DNA of 34,165 nt from an uncultured Sphingorhabdus sp. (GCA_937944295.1 CALDZL010000145.1:1-34165); one strand, 5' to 3'. Counted from the first letter of the stretch, positions 1-10,549 are shown. A program made the numbers and translations. Notes: generated from the letters alone by a model not told the origin.

Positions 1-238
1 AGGGCAAAATTGCGCCATTGCTTTTCTTCGTATGTATTTTCTCGAAAATGCTTGTAAGACTCAGATTTTGGCGCAAGGCGGCGGCAGCGACGGCGGGCTT
101 CACGAAGAACCGCAAGAAATGGCCAACCGTGTTCAAGAGCAAGGAGCTGCTGCTTTCATGCCTGGTATGGGTGATAATCTGACATGGCCAGGCTTGATGC
201 GCATATTGAAGCGCACCAACCCTGGTTATGACAAGTAA
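1..238 (+). CDS. 3' end of an unknown protein (partial at window edge)
   Basis: Open frame running from the window edge to TAA at 236-238, ending ...GGGSDGGLHEEPQEMANRVQEQGAAAFMPGMGDNLTWPGLMRILKRTNPGYDK. Family not recognised; the listed M at 32 may be internal. Confidence 0.35.
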   Translation, partial: GQNCAIAFLRMYFLENACKTQILAQGGGSDGGLHEEPQEMANRVQEQGAAAFMPGMGDNLTWPGLMRILKRTNPGYDK

Positions 239-370
239 TATAGCCTAACTTTATACAATAGAAGTTCTTTGCTTTGTACGGCTTAAAGTTTGAAATTTAG
301 GCTTCAATATATGTGCATTAAGCGTTGCATCGCAGTTGCTAAAATGAGACACTATAAATAATTTGTTATT

Positions 371-389
371 GCGAATGATTTTCAATTGC
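371..389 (+). promoter_or_regulatory. Putative degenerate Fur box (GCGAATGATTTTCAATTGC)
   Basis: Shares GCGAATGATT with the near-perfect palindrome 53 bp downstream; located upstream of a TonB siderophore receptor. Confidence 0.5.
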
Positions 390-423
390 ATTTCTCCACC
401 AATTTGCCTAACGGAACCTTGTT

Positions 424-442
424 GCGAATGATTGTCATTCGC
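424..442 (+). promoter_or_regulatory. Putative Fur box, GCGAATGATTGTCATTCGC
   Basis: 19-bp palindrome with 8-bp perfect arms and the AATGATnnTCATT core of Fur-type operators; starts 55 bp upstream of the likely receptor ATG at 479. Confidence 0.75.
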
Positions 443-478
443 GAAAAGATAATATATTACTATATTGGGATTGAATAT

Positions 479-2626
479 ATGAGGAAATTGGGCAAATGCT
501 TACTGACAGCGAGCGCAATAGCTATGACTATGAGTACAGCGGCTATAGCACAAGATAATCAAAATATACCACAGGCAGAGGAAAATATTTCTGATTCGGG
601 TGATATTGTTGTTACGGGTCAATTCCTCTATACCGATCAGGTTAATTCGGTCAAAACGCCCACGCCGATACTCGATGTCCCTCAATCGCTATCCATTGCG
701 ACCGCAGAGCAGATTACCCAACAAGGCTTTGATAGCATTGGTGATATTGTTCTCTACACCCCAGGCGTAACACAATCACAGGGCGAGGGTCATCGTGATG
801 CAGTGGTGTTTCGCGGTGTTCGTTCAACCGCAGATTTTTTTGTCGATGGTGTGCGCGATGATGTTCAATATTTTCGCTCTTTCTACAATCTTGAGCAGGT
901 TGAAATATTGCGCGGCCCCAATGCTTTACTTTTTGGGCGAGGCGGTACGGGCGGTATATTAAACCGCGTTACCAAAAAAGGTGTCATTGGCGAACAATTC
1001 ACAGGCTTCCAAGCGAGCGTTGATACATTTGGCGCGTTTAGTGGTCAGGTTGATCTCAATATTCCTGCGGGCGATAATGCGGCTTTGCGGGTGAATGCTT
1101 ATTATGAGAATCTTAACAATCACCGTGATTTCTTCGATGGTGATCGCTTTGGCATAAACCCGACATTGCGTTTGAAAGTAAGCGAAAAAACCACAGTCGA
1201 TTTGTCCTATGAATATATCAATAATGATCGTTTCATTGATCGCGGCATTCCGTCCAGTGGCGGGTTTCCTGCACAGCAATTGGTGGATATTACATTTGCT
1301 GATCCAGAAAATAATTTCACAACATTTGAATCGCATGTTTTGCGCGCCAATGTTCAACATGAATTTTCTGATAATCTGAAAGGCAATTTCACGGCGTCTT
1401 GGGGCGATTATGATAAAGTTTATTCTAATCTGTTCCCTGTTGGTTTTGATAGTGCAACCAATGCCGTTTCATTGGATGGTTATATTGATACGACACAGCG
1501 CCAGAATTTTGTCCTAGCAGGCAATTTGGTGGGAGACTTTAATACAGGCAGCATCGGGCATACAATCTTATTCGGCGGTGAATTTATCGATACGTCCAAT
1601 AATAATGATCGTTTCAATGCCTTTTTTGATACATCGCAAGATGATGTAGAGAGTTTTCTGGCAATACGCCCTTTGGCAATCAATAATTTTATCGGCGTAA
1701 ATGCGGCTGGAAACCCAACCACATTTGCATTTTCCGATTTAAATGATGACACCGAAGCCGATGTCAGTGTTTATTCATTCTATATCCAAGATGAGATTGA
1801 AGTAACCGATTGGCTCAACCTTGTCATTGGCGGACGCTTCGATAGTTTTGATATTACCGTCGATAATGTGGAAACCTTCATCAACACAGGGACACGCGAT
1901 ATTTTATCGCGCCGTGATTCTGATTTCTCACCGCGCTTGGGTGTCATATTGAAGCCACAGGAAAATATCTCATTCTATGGCAGCTTTAGCGAGAGTTTCT
2001 TACCGCGTAGCGGCGAGCAATTTGCAGATATTAATCCGCCTGATGATGCGCTAGACCCGAACATATTTCAGAATTTAGAACTGGGCCTAAAATGGGACTT
2101 TATGCCCAGATTAAGCTTTACCGCTGCGGTGTTTGAGATTCAGCAGAGCTCGCCCCAAGTCGCCGATAATGATCCTGGAACGCTCGACATTATTGATAGT
2201 GAAATCCAAGGGTTTGAAGCACAAATCCAGGGTAATATAACCGATGCTTGGTATATATCAGCAGGCTATAGCTATTTGGATGGCAACCAAGAGGATAATA
2301 TGGGTAATGAGGGTAATCGCTTGCGTGAGCTTCCAGAAAACACATTTAACCTATGGAGCACTTATCAAATAACGCCTAAATTTGGCATTGGCGCGGGGCT
2401 TACCTATCAAGATGAGAGCTTTGCAGATAATGGTAATAATGTCACCCTGCCTAGCTTTACGCGTATTGATGCAGCTGCTTTTTATGACATTAGCGATAAT
2501 TTACGCATGCAGGTTAATATCGAAAATCTAACTGACACCGAATATTTCCCCAATGCCCATACGGCGAATAATATCACCGTTGGCGCCCCGCTCAATGCAA
2601 GGTTCACGATAAGTGGGAGGTTTTAG
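479..2626 (+). CDS. TonB-dependent siderophore receptor (catecholate/Fiu-like)
   Basis: Signal peptide MRKLGKCLLTASAIAMTMSTAAIAQ (start moved from the ORF-track 386 to 479), TonB-box-like DIVVTGQ, plug motif FRGVRSTADFFVDGVRDDVQYFRSFYNLEQVEILRGPNALLFGRGGTGGILNRVTK, C-terminal aromatic F in a beta-barrel strand. Confidence 0.93.
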   Translation: MRKLGKCLLTASAIAMTMSTAAIAQDNQNIPQAEENISDSGDIVVTGQFLYTDQVNSVKTPTPILDVPQSLSIATAEQITQQGFDSIGDIVLYTPGVTQSQGEGHRDAVVFRGVRSTADFFVDGVRDDVQYFRSFYNLEQVEILRGPNALLFGRGGTGGILNRVTKKGVIGEQFTGFQASVDTFGAFSGQVDLNIPAGDNAALRVNAYYENLNNHRDFFDGDRFGINPTLRLKVSEKTTVDLSYEYINNDRFIDRGIPSSGGFPAQQLVDITFADPENNFTTFESHVLRANVQHEFSDNLKGNFTASWGDYDKVYSNLFPVGFDSATNAVSLDGYIDTTQRQNFVLAGNLVGDFNTGSIGHTILFGGEFIDTSNNNDRFNAFFDTSQDDVESFLAIRPLAINNFIGVNAAGNPTTFAFSDLNDDTEADVSVYSFYIQDEIEVTDWLNLVIGGRFDSFDITVDNVETFINTGTRDILSRRDSDFSPRLGVILKPQENISFYGSFSESFLPRSGEQFADINPPDDALDPNIFQNLELGLKWDFMPRLSFTAAVFEIQQSSPQVADNDPGTLDIIDSEIQGFEAQIQGNITDAWYISAGYSYLDGNQEDNMGNEGNRLRELPENTFNLWSTYQITPKFGIGAGLTYQDESFADNGNNVTLPSFTRIDAAAFYDISDNLRMQVNIENLTDTEYFPNAHTANNITVGAPLNARFTISGRF

Positions 2627-2639
2627 AGGGATGATTATG

Positions 2640-2662
2640 AGCCTATTAGCATAGGCTTTTTT
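2640..2662 (+). terminator. Rho-independent terminator after the TonB receptor
   Basis: AGCCTAT-TAGC-ATAGGCT stem-loop followed by TTTTT, starting 13 bp after the stop. Confidence 0.75.
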
Positions 2663-2951
2663 GTTATCAACTATTACATTCATGTCATAGTTTAAGCTCT
2701 ATCTACCCTTTATAGGCATCAGGCATTTTTAAAAACTATTCAAGATTTTCAAATGGGTGGATGTGACTCTTATCAATCTTGCAAATTAGCAACGCTTTAC
2801 TGCGATACTGAAAATAGCGCCGCGCGAAGCTCTTACCAAAAATAATGCTTATTCATCTTTTGCGCATGCTCTTCGCCTGTCTATGCAATGCTCAATATTA
2901 CCGCCGATTAAGCAAGCGCCGAAATAATAGCGAAATATAAGCATTAAATAG

Positions 2952-4067
2952 TCAATTCAATGCCTCTTCTGGGGATATATAATCATAACCCAAATCATCG
3001 GCGACGGCTTTATAGGTTATTTTACCATTCCAGACATTAAGGCCGTTGGCCAAATGTGGATCGCTGCGTAATGCCTCTTTCCAACCCAAATTGGCCATAC
3101 GCAAAATATGCGGAAGCGTGACATTGTTGAGCGCATAGGTGCTGGTGCGCGATACAGCGCCAGGCATATTGGCTACGCAATAATGAACAATATCATCAAT
3201 GACATAGGTTGGGTCTTGATGGGTGGTGGCTTTGGATGTTTCAAAACATCCGCCTTGGTCAATCGCTACATCTGCTAGTACTGCACCAGCTTGCATGGTG
3301 GATAGCATTGTGCGCGTTACCAGCTTGGGCGCTGCAGCCCCTGGGATAAGCACAGCGCCAATAACCAGATCAGCTTGCGCCACGCACTCGGCTAAATTCG
3401 CACGGTTTGAAAAACGTGTTTTTGCACTAGCCTCAAAATAGATGCCAAGCTTTTCGAGTGTTTCAGGGCTGCGGTCTAAAATGGTCACATCCGCGCCCAT
3501 GCCAACGGCCATTTGCGCAGCATTAAAACCAACCACACCGCCGCCGATAATGGTTACTTTTGCTGGAGCAACACCAGGTACACCGCCTAATAATACGCCG
3601 CGCCCAGCATGGGCTTTTTCAAGGGCGGTTGCGCCAGCTTGGATTGACATACGGCCCGCAACTTGACTCATAGGCTTGAGTAAAGGTAGTCCTCCTTTGT
3701 CATCCGTCACCGTTTCATATGCAATGCAGGTTGCGCCCGATGCAATTAAATCTCTGGTCTGTTCAGGATCGGGTGCTAAATGCAAATAGGTGAATAATAT
3801 TTGATCTTTTCGCAGTACAGCGCGTTCGCTGCGTTGTGGCTCCTTTACCTTGACGATCATTTTGGCGCGTTCAAATATTTCAGCTGCAGTTTCAACAATC
3901 TGTGCGCCAGCGGCGATATAATGTTCATCGCTAGCACCAATGCCAAGACCTGCTCTGGTTTCGATTAATACATCATGGCCATTGACAGATAATTCATTGA
4001 CGCTCTCGGGGGTTAATCCCACGCGATATTCATGATTTTTAATTTCCTTGACGCTACCAACTATCAT
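2952..4067 (-). CDS. ald: Alanine dehydrogenase
   Basis: [44 protein letters not shown] start, [33 protein letters not shown]-binding motif, [24 protein letters not shown]. Confidence 0.97.
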   Translation of the reverse strand: MIVGSVKEIKNHEYRVGLTPESVNELSVNGHDVLIETRAGLGIGASDEHYIAAGAQIVETAAEIFERAKMIVKVKEPQRSERAVLRKDQILFTYLHLAPDPEQTRDLIASGATCIAYETVTDDKGGLPLLKPMSQVAGRMSIQAGATALEKAHAGRGVLLGGVPGVAPAKVTIIGGGVVGFNAAQMAVGMGADVTILDRSPETLEKLGIYFEASAKTRFSNRANLAECVAQADLVIGAVLIPGAAAPKLVTRTMLSTMQAGAVLADVAIDQGGCFETSKATTHQDPTYVIDDIVHYCVANMPGAVSRTSTYALNNVTLPHILRMANLGWKEALRSDPHLANGLNVWNGKITYKAVADDLGYDYISPEEALN

Positions 4068-4249
4068 GCGAATTTCCTTTTATATTTACCGCAAAACAAA
4101 TTCAGGACCTGCAATTTGGAGGTAGGCTCTGAAAGTGGGTTATATTCTTATAGAATAATAAGTATGAAATTAATTCCTAAACTTGCATCGCATAATTACC
4201 TAAATTAGAATATTGTTCGATTATAATTAAAAAAAACGGATATTTTTCT

Positions 4250-4732
4250 ATGGATAGAATTGATATTCTAATATTAGAAGCGTTACAGAAAGATTCGAGC
4301 GCTACTATATCAGAAATAGGGGATGCTGTGGGCTTAAGCAATTCTGCAGCGCACAGGCGAGTACAAAATTTACAAGATAGTGGGATTATTACCAATTATT
4401 CTGCGCGGCTCAATCCGGATAAATTAGGCTTAGGTGTACAGGCCTTTATTGAAATTACACTTAAAGACCAAAGCCGTGAAAGCATGGATAGATTTGAAAA
4501 TATTGTGAGCGGCTTAGATGATATTTTGGAATGCTATTTGATGTCGGGCAGTGCTGATTACATGTTATCGGTGGCCGCACTAAATTTAAATGATTTCGAT
4601 AATATTCACCGCAATTGCCTGTCTGATTTACCTGGTGTTGCATCCATGACCACTAAATTTTTAATTCGCCGTATAAAGAATTGGAACGGTTATCCCGTTC
4701 ACCGATTTAATATATTATCTCCATTGCCTTAG
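4250..4732 (+). CDS. Lrp/AsnC family transcriptional regulator, divergent from ald
   Basis: N-terminal HTH (LDILILEALQKDSSATISEIGDAVGLSNSAAHRRVQNLQDSGIITNYSARLNPDKLG) plus RAM-like C-terminal domain. The divergent pairing suggests control of ald (inference). Confidence 0.92.
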   Translation: MDRIDILILEALQKDSSATISEIGDAVGLSNSAAHRRVQNLQDSGIITNYSARLNPDKLGLGVQAFIEITLKDQSRESMDRFENIVSGLDDILECYLMSGSADYMLSVAALNLNDFDNIHRNCLSDLPGVASMTTKFLIRRIKNWNGYPVHRFNILSPLP

Positions 4733-4757
4733 TACCAATATTAGGTTATTTAAGAGT

Positions 4758-5774
4758 ATGAAGCGTTTTTTAACATCTGCTTTTATTCTTATACCTATAT
4801 TGGGTACTGCATTTATCACGTCGCCAATATTGGTACAGGCTCAACCGACGGATACGCAAAAAGATAATATAATTGCCGACGGGCTTACAGATTTTAATGA
4901 TAGCGATGAAATCGACATTGGTGAGGACCGCAATGATCGTATGACAATCAATGTTGACATACCGCACAATGATTTTGATCGGCTTAATAAAGGACCTTAT
5001 AAATTTATCATCGATACAGCCGCCCAAAGGACTATCGTATCTGATGAATTGGCCGACAATTTGGCCCTTGACATTGAAAAAGAATTAAAAATTACAACCT
5101 TATCAGGAACAGCGCCAGTTAGAACAGTATATGTGCCAGAATTAACACTTGGCAAACAGGATACTGTAGGATTGATAGCACCAACTTTTCGGCGTTCAGC
5201 TCTAGGGGCAGATGGCATATTGGGATTAGATAGTTTGCAAGGGCAACGTATATTATTTGATTTTAAAGCCGAAAAAATATCGATAGCGAAACAAGACAGA
5301 AGATTATCCAGAAGTAATAACCGTGAAATTATAGTGCGTGCACGGCGGCGCGATGGACAATTGATTTTCACCAATGCGACTATGGCAGGGTTTAAGGTTA
5401 ATGTTATTATCGATACAGGCAGCGATGCGTCTATTGGAAATTTAGCATTAAAACGTAAATTAAGATTGCGTGATGATAGGCTGGCACAGATTAATTTATT
5501 GGATGTACGCGGCGAAGATGTCCCAGCACTTTATGGAATTACGCGCGATTTAAGGATTGGGCGGGCTCGCTTTTCATCTCTTCCTATAGCTTTTGCTGAT
5601 ATTGCCCCCTTTGAAGCATTGAAAATTAACAATAGGCCGTCCCTTTTTTTAGGAATGAATGCGCTTCGTACTTTTGATCGCTTAGCTATTGATTTTGAAG
5701 ATCGTCGAATATATTTTTTATTGCCTGAAAATGCAGAAAACTTCAGGCCATTAGGTGTTAGAAAATCACTTTAG
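4758..5774 (+). CDS. Secreted/periplasmic retropepsin-like aspartyl protease family protein with two active-site-like halves
   Basis: Signal peptide; KFIIDTAAQRTIVSDELA in the N half and VNVIIDTGSDASIGN in the C half; each half has a later GILGLD/FLGMN element. Confidence 0.8.
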   Translation: MKRFLTSAFILIPILGTAFITSPILVQAQPTDTQKDNIIADGLTDFNDSDEIDIGEDRNDRMTINVDIPHNDFDRLNKGPYKFIIDTAAQRTIVSDELADNLALDIEKELKITTLSGTAPVRTVYVPELTLGKQDTVGLIAPTFRRSALGADGILGLDSLQGQRILFDFKAEKISIAKQDRRLSRSNNREIIVRARRRDGQLIFTNATMAGFKVNVIIDTGSDASIGNLALKRKLRLRDDRLAQINLLDVRGEDVPALYGITRDLRIGRARFSSLPIAFADIAPFEALKINNRPSLFLGMNALRTFDRLAIDFEDRRIYFLLPENAENFRPLGVRKSL

Positions 5775-5775
5775 A

Positions 5776-6435
5776 CTAAAATATAGTGCTTTTATCGTCA
5801 CTTTTCCATTGCGGATATTTGTGCATGATACTCTGGAATAATGAACTTGCAATATGTACCTCTAGCCAGCGCTGTATATTGGGAATATCTTGGGCATTAA
5901 ACCAACTACGATTATGATTGGCGAATTGTCGAACGAATGGGAAAATAGCATAATCAGCCATTCCATTTTTTGTGCCAAAGAAATTATTTTTACTGCTAAT
6001 CATAGTATCCCATTGTTGTAATATATTTAGCGCTTTTGTCTGTTCAATTTCGGGATCAGCATCTTCATAGCGCGTATGATATTTATAACGATCCAAAGCC
6101 GTTTTAAATGGTCCATCGGCCTGTTCGATTAGGATATTGGCTTGATCTTCATATTCCAGCCATTGATGAGGGTCATTCTGAGATAACGCCCAACGCATGA
6201 CATCAATGCTTTGTTCTATAACAGTGCCATCGGGCAGCACCAATATTGGTACAGTGGCTTTTGGAGATGCAGCAATCATTGCATCGGGTTTGTCGCGCAA
6301 AACCACCTCACGCAAAATTACTTTAGTTTTGCTTATTTTTAGAGCCATACGGGCACGCATGGCATAGGGGCAGCGTCGAAAACTGTACAATATGGGCAAT
6401 ATTTCCAGATTTGATCTTTCATTGGATAATGTCAT
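5776..6435 (-). CDS. Glutathione S-transferase family protein
   Basis: N-terminal thioredoxin-like SFRRCPYAMRARMALKISK...VPILVLPDGTVIEQSIDVMRW. Confidence 0.88.
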   Translation of the reverse strand: MTLSNERSNLEILPILYSFRRCPYAMRARMALKISKTKVILREVVLRDKPDAMIAASPKATVPILVLPDGTVIEQSIDVMRWALSQNDPHQWLEYEDQANILIEQADGPFKTALDRYKYHTRYEDADPEIEQTKALNILQQWDTMISSKNNFFGTKNGMADYAIFPFVRQFANHNRSWFNAQDIPNIQRWLEVHIASSLFQSIMHKYPQWKSDDKSTIF

Positions 6436-7391
6436 GAATTAGAACCGATATGTTTCATGCCTTTTTGTTTGGCAATCTTCATCTGTTTTTGCCGCTCTTC
6501 ATAACGGTTGCGTTGTTCATCATTGCGCGCATCATAACAATGATGACAGCTAATACCCTCGCTATATTTTGTATTTTGTAATTCTTCTGGAGAGAGCGGC
6601 ATACGGCAAGCATGGCATTGGATATAATCGCTCACACACAAGCCATGTCCAACGGCAACCCGTTGATCGAATACGAAACAATCGCCGTTAAAACTGCTGT
6701 TATCTTCGTCTATATTTTCCAAATATTTTAATATGCCGCCTTGTAAATGAAACACATCTTCAAAGCCCTGAGCTTTGACATAAGCAGTGGCTTTTTCGCA
6801 CCGGATACCGCCTGTACAAAACATGGCTATCTTTGGAGTTTCGCCATTCTCTCTAATCTCATCAGCTTTTTGGTTGAACCATTTCGGAAATTCGCGAAAT
6901 GTTTTGGTATTGGGATTAATCGCCCCTTTAAATGTACCAATCGCTACTTCATAATCATTGCGCGTATCGATGAGGATTGTTGATGGGTCAGATGTCAATG
7001 AATCCCAATCTTCGGGTTTAACATATTGACCAGGGTTCACAGCGCCGTTGACCTCTGGAACGCCCATGGTTACGATTTCTTTTTTTAGACGTACCTTCAT
7101 GCGAAAAAAAGGCTTTTCCTCTGCGGTGGAATATTTTGCGCTTAGTCCATCGAATCCATCCCAAGACGATAGATAATCGATCACGGCCTGTAATCCATCT
7201 TTACTGCCCGCTATAGTGCCGTTCACACCCTCATTAGCTAGCAAAATAGTACCCATAATATCATGGGTATTGCATAGAGTTAAGAGCGGTGCTTTGCGGT
7301 CTTGATAATCGGGCAGTTGTGCAAAATGATAGAGCGCAGCGACATGGTAATATATGGGTATTTTGGCATTCATACACCATTCTATAGCCAT
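6432..7391 (-). CDS. trhO: tRNA uridine(34) hydroxylase / rhodanese-like protein (TrhO/YceA family)
   Basis: NEGVNGTIAG, IDTRNDYEVAIGTFKGAINP, MFCTGGIRCEKATAYVKAQGFEDVFHLQGGILKYLE; C-terminal CxxC pairs. Start/stop overlap with the GST gene. Confidence 0.93.
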   Translation of the reverse strand: MAIEWCMNAKIPIYYHVAALYHFAQLPDYQDRKAPLLTLCNTHDIMGTILLANEGVNGTIAGSKDGLQAVIDYLSSWDGFDGLSAKYSTAEEKPFFRMKVRLKKEIVTMGVPEVNGAVNPGQYVKPEDWDSLTSDPSTILIDTRNDYEVAIGTFKGAINPNTKTFREFPKWFNQKADEIRENGETPKIAMFCTGGIRCEKATAYVKAQGFEDVFHLQGGILKYLENIDEDNSSFNGDCFVFDQRVAVGHGLCVSDYIQCHACRMPLSPEELQNTKYSEGISCHHCYDARNDEQRNRYEERQKQMKIAKQKGMKHIGSNS

Positions 7392-7468
7392 GATTCAATG
7401 AATTGGGAATAGGGGCTTTTTTCTTATTAAGCCTAGCAATGATGCCACAATTGCGTCATTGAGAAGAC

Positions 7469-9286
7469 ATGATTGAGATAGAGTCTTTGATGATTAAAAT
7501 TACCCTTATCGGGTTATTGGGCGTTGGTGCGCAATGGATAGCTTGGCGTATCAACAAACCTGCTATAGCATTAATGTTATTTGCAGGGATTATCGCTGGC
7601 CCAATTTTAGGGATTCTCGATCCTGAACAAGATTTTGGGGAATTGCTCGAACCTATGGTAAAACTGGCGGTTGCTGTTATATTGTTTGAAGGCGGTCTCA
7701 GTTTAAATTTTAAGGATTTGCGCCATGCGGGAAGCGGCGTATTACGCCTAGTAATCATCGGTGTACCTGTTGGTTGGGCACTTGGTACGGCGGCGGTCTA
7801 TTATGGGGCAGGGCTTCCTTTATCAGTGTCCGCATTGTTTGGTGGAATTTTGGTGGTAACGGGTCCAACGGTTATAGGACCGATGCTGCGATCTTTACGC
7901 GTTGGAAAACGAGTGCGCGATATTTTAAAATGGGAGGGCATTGTTAACGATCCCATTGGTGCAATGCTGGCGGTGTCCATCTATGCCTATATCCATTATG
8001 CGCAAACGCATGGCCCGCAGGTCGATGTGGCCGAAGTTGGATTTAGTGTATTAGGCGCGAGTATGCTCGCCGCACTTATCGGTATAGCTCTGGGTCTTGC
8101 TCTTACCTGGTTGTTCCCACGCGGACTTGTACCAGAGTTTTTAAAAGCGCCAATTTTGTTGATTGCAGTAATATTTGGTTTTGTTGCTGCTGATTTGGTG
8201 ATGCATGAGACAGGCCTTATTACGGTTACTGTGATGGGAGTTGTGATGGCCAATCGCCCAACATATTCCAGCCGCGCCTTGCGAAGATTTAAGGAAGATT
8301 TATCGGTTTTACTGATCTCTGGTGTTTTCATATTATTATCAGCAACGCTTGATTGGGAAACTATTCAAAAGTTTCAATGGCGCTTTATAATATTCCTATT
8401 AATGCTGCTATTTTTGGTGCGTCCGCTCACCGTTATCATTAGCTTGATGTTTACAAAAGTCCCATGGAGTGAGAGATTATTTATTGGTTGGATAGCGCCA
8501 CGCGGTATCGTCGCCATAGCGGTAACATCTCTATTTGCGCTGCGACTGGTGGAACTCGGATATGAAGGCGCGGATGCGCTCGTGCCATTGGTATTTGGTG
8601 TAGTTATCGCAACCATCATAGCGCATGGTTTTTCAGCACCCTGGGTAGCAAAGCGTCTTGGGATCGATAAGGGTAAAGGCGAGGATATTATGCTGATAGG
8701 GGCGAATGATTGGAATATTGCTTTGGGCGAATTTTTAACCAAAATTGGATTGAGCGTTACAGTTAGCGATATGAGCAAATATGCGCTACGAGATGCGCGC
8801 AGAGCTAATTTAACCACCCAAGATGGCGATATTACTGAAACCGCGCATGGCCATGATGTTGATATTGGCCAGTTCCAACATTTGATCGTTTGTACAGAGA
8901 ATGAGAGCTATAATAAATTGGTTGCTAATGATTTGGGACCAGAGGTGGGGTATGAAAATATTACCATAGTATCCGATGGTGATGCCGGTAATGATTATAG
9001 CGGGCGCGCACGTATATTGTTTGAAAGCGGCGCTCCTTATGATGTCTTGCTCGAACGACACGCTCAAAATTGGTATTTTTCGGAAACGACCTTAACAGAG
9101 AAATTTCTTTGGGAAGATTATTGTAGCAATTTGAAACCTGGAGAAGAGCCACTGGCCGTTTTGAAGCCTGATAGACGTTTGTTATTATTCGCAACGGCAG
9201 AACGACCCACAATCGAAACGGGAGATAGAATCATTAGCTATATTCAAAAAGAAAGCCCTGAGGAATTATTGGCCCGCAAGAAATGA
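7469..9286 (+). CDS. Cation:proton antiporter (CPA1/NhaP type) with C-terminal nucleotide-binding-like domain
   Basis: Multiple TM segments, LAVAVILFEGGLSLNFKDLRHAG, GAMLAV, WIAPRGIVAIAVTSLFALRL; about 190-aa soluble C-terminus with a TrkA-N-like pattern (IMLIGANDWNIALGEFL). Confidence 0.92.
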   Translation: MIEIESLMIKITLIGLLGVGAQWIAWRINKPAIALMLFAGIIAGPILGILDPEQDFGELLEPMVKLAVAVILFEGGLSLNFKDLRHAGSGVLRLVIIGVPVGWALGTAAVYYGAGLPLSVSALFGGILVVTGPTVIGPMLRSLRVGKRVRDILKWEGIVNDPIGAMLAVSIYAYIHYAQTHGPQVDVAEVGFSVLGASMLAALIGIALGLALTWLFPRGLVPEFLKAPILLIAVIFGFVAADLVMHETGLITVTVMGVVMANRPTYSSRALRRFKEDLSVLLISGVFILLSATLDWETIQKFQWRFIIFLLMLLFLVRPLTVIISLMFTKVPWSERLFIGWIAPRGIVAIAVTSLFALRLVELGYEGADALVPLVFGVVIATIIAHGFSAPWVAKRLGIDKGKGEDIMLIGANDWNIALGEFLTKIGLSVTVSDMSKYALRDARRANLTTQDGDITETAHGHDVDIGQFQHLIVCTENESYNKLVANDLGPEVGYENITIVSDGDAGNDYSGRARILFESGAPYDVLLERHAQNWYFSETTLTEKFLWEDYCSNLKPGEEPLAVLKPDRRLLLFATAERPTIETGDRIISYIQKESPEELLARKK

Positions 9287-9319
9287 TACCGATTCTGCGT
9301 TTTACGCTAAAATATTATC

Positions 9320-9985
9320 TCAGCTTCTTGGCCCGAATAACGCGGTGCCCACCCGCACATGTGTTGCACCAATAGTGATGGCGCTCTCATAGTCCGATGA
9401 CATACCCATGCTCAAACCTACTAGCTTATAATCGCGAGCAAGCTTAGCCAGCAGCGCAAAAAATGGTGCAGACTCTATGCCCGCTGGCGGTATGCACATC
9501 AGACCGATGACAGGAATATTGGCATTGGCCGCCGCTTCCAAGAGCGAGCCTATATCATCAATTGCACATCCACCTTTTTGCTCTTCATCACCAATATTAA
9601 CCTGCAAAAAGCATGGAATATATTTATCTGCTTTTTTCATTTCTTTGGCCAAAGCCTTAAGAAGTGACATGCGATCAAGCGAATGGATAACATCAAATAT
9701 TGCAATAGCTTCTGCTGCTTTATTAGATTGTAATTGACCAATACAATGGAGCTTAACATCTTGATATTGCGTTTTTAACGCTGGCCATTTTTCGATCGCT
9801 TCTTGTACACGGTTTTCTCCAAACTCCCTATGACCTTGTTCGAGCAGTGGGATGATTTCGTCGCTGCTGCGGGTTTTTGATACGGCTATGAGATTAATAT
9901 CATCTGTGTCGCGCTGCGCCCGTTTAGCTGCGGTAGTGATGTTATTTTGAACATTGATAAGCATTTTATTGGGTGATTCTGTCAT
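9320..9985 (-). CDS. YggS family PLP-binding protein
   Basis: LIAVSKTRSSDEIIPLLEQGHREFGENRVQEAIEKW, LHCIGQLQSNKA, GLSMGMSSDYESAITIGATHVRVGTALFG. Confidence 0.97.
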   Translation of the reverse strand: MTESPNKMLINVQNNITTAAKRAQRDTDDINLIAVSKTRSSDEIIPLLEQGHREFGENRVQEAIEKWPALKTQYQDVKLHCIGQLQSNKAAEAIAIFDVIHSLDRMSLLKALAKEMKKADKYIPCFLQVNIGDEEQKGGCAIDDIGSLLEAAANANIPVIGLMCIPPAGIESAPFFALLAKLARDYKLVGLSMGMSSDYESAITIGATHVRVGTALFGPRS

Positions 9986-10007
9986 AAAGATTGGCTATAA
10001 GCGCACA

Positions 10008-10544
10008 ATGCATAGCTGCCAATCCTCCAAATTACCCAGGCGATGGCTGATGACGGATCCGCGTTTTAGAGAGAGGCTACTGCCCTCTATTCAAAAACTA
10101 CCTATGGGTTCGGGCGTTATTTTTCGGCACTATGATGATCCCAATCGGTTTGTTATATTTCAAGAGATTGCCAAAATATGCCGCAGGCGCGGGCTGCGGC
10201 TGGTTTTAGCTGGTGATCAATGTTTGAAGAATGGTGTGGAGGACAATTATTTTGGATGTCCGCAAAAAACAAGAAAGCGGCGTAATGCTATCACATTGCT
10301 GGGTGCGCATGATGTGCATGAAATAAGAAGAGCGCGCATATTACAAGCGGATGCTTATATATTATCGCCAGTTTTTTCTACTAATAGCCACAAAGGACAA
10401 AGGCCGCTCGGCCTATTGCGCTTCAGACAATTAATTCGGTTATGTGATAAGCCTGTCATTGCCTTGGGGGGGATGAATCAAACGCGCTTTAAATCCATAC
10501 AGCATGTGCATGGCTATGCTGCTATAGATGGCTTGATTGCGTGA
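10008..10544 (+). CDS. Thiamine phosphate synthase family protein
   Basis: LPRRWLMTDPRF start region, GVIFRHYD, ADAYILSPVFSTNSHKGQRPLGLLRF, PVIALGGM. Start set at 10008 rather than 9954 to limit overlap with the divergent yggS. Confidence 0.82.
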   Translation: MHSCQSSKLPRRWLMTDPRFRERLLPSIQKLPMGSGVIFRHYDDPNRFVIFQEIAKICRRRGLRLVLAGDQCLKNGVEDNYFGCPQKTRKRRNAITLLGAHDVHEIRRARILQADAYILSPVFSTNSHKGQRPLGLLRFRQLIRLCDKPVIALGGMNQTRFKSIQHVHGYAAIDGLIA

Positions 10545-10549
10545 TTGAC

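Noticed and set aside
386-478. N-terminal extension of the TonB receptor ORF
   Set aside because: Covers the Fur palindrome and lacks a signal peptide; the ATG at 479 gives a canonical signal peptide.
4068-4249. Lrp/AldR operator between ald and the divergent regulator
   Set aside because: Biologically likely, but the Lrp consensus is degenerate and no convincing palindrome array could be distinguished from AT-rich background.
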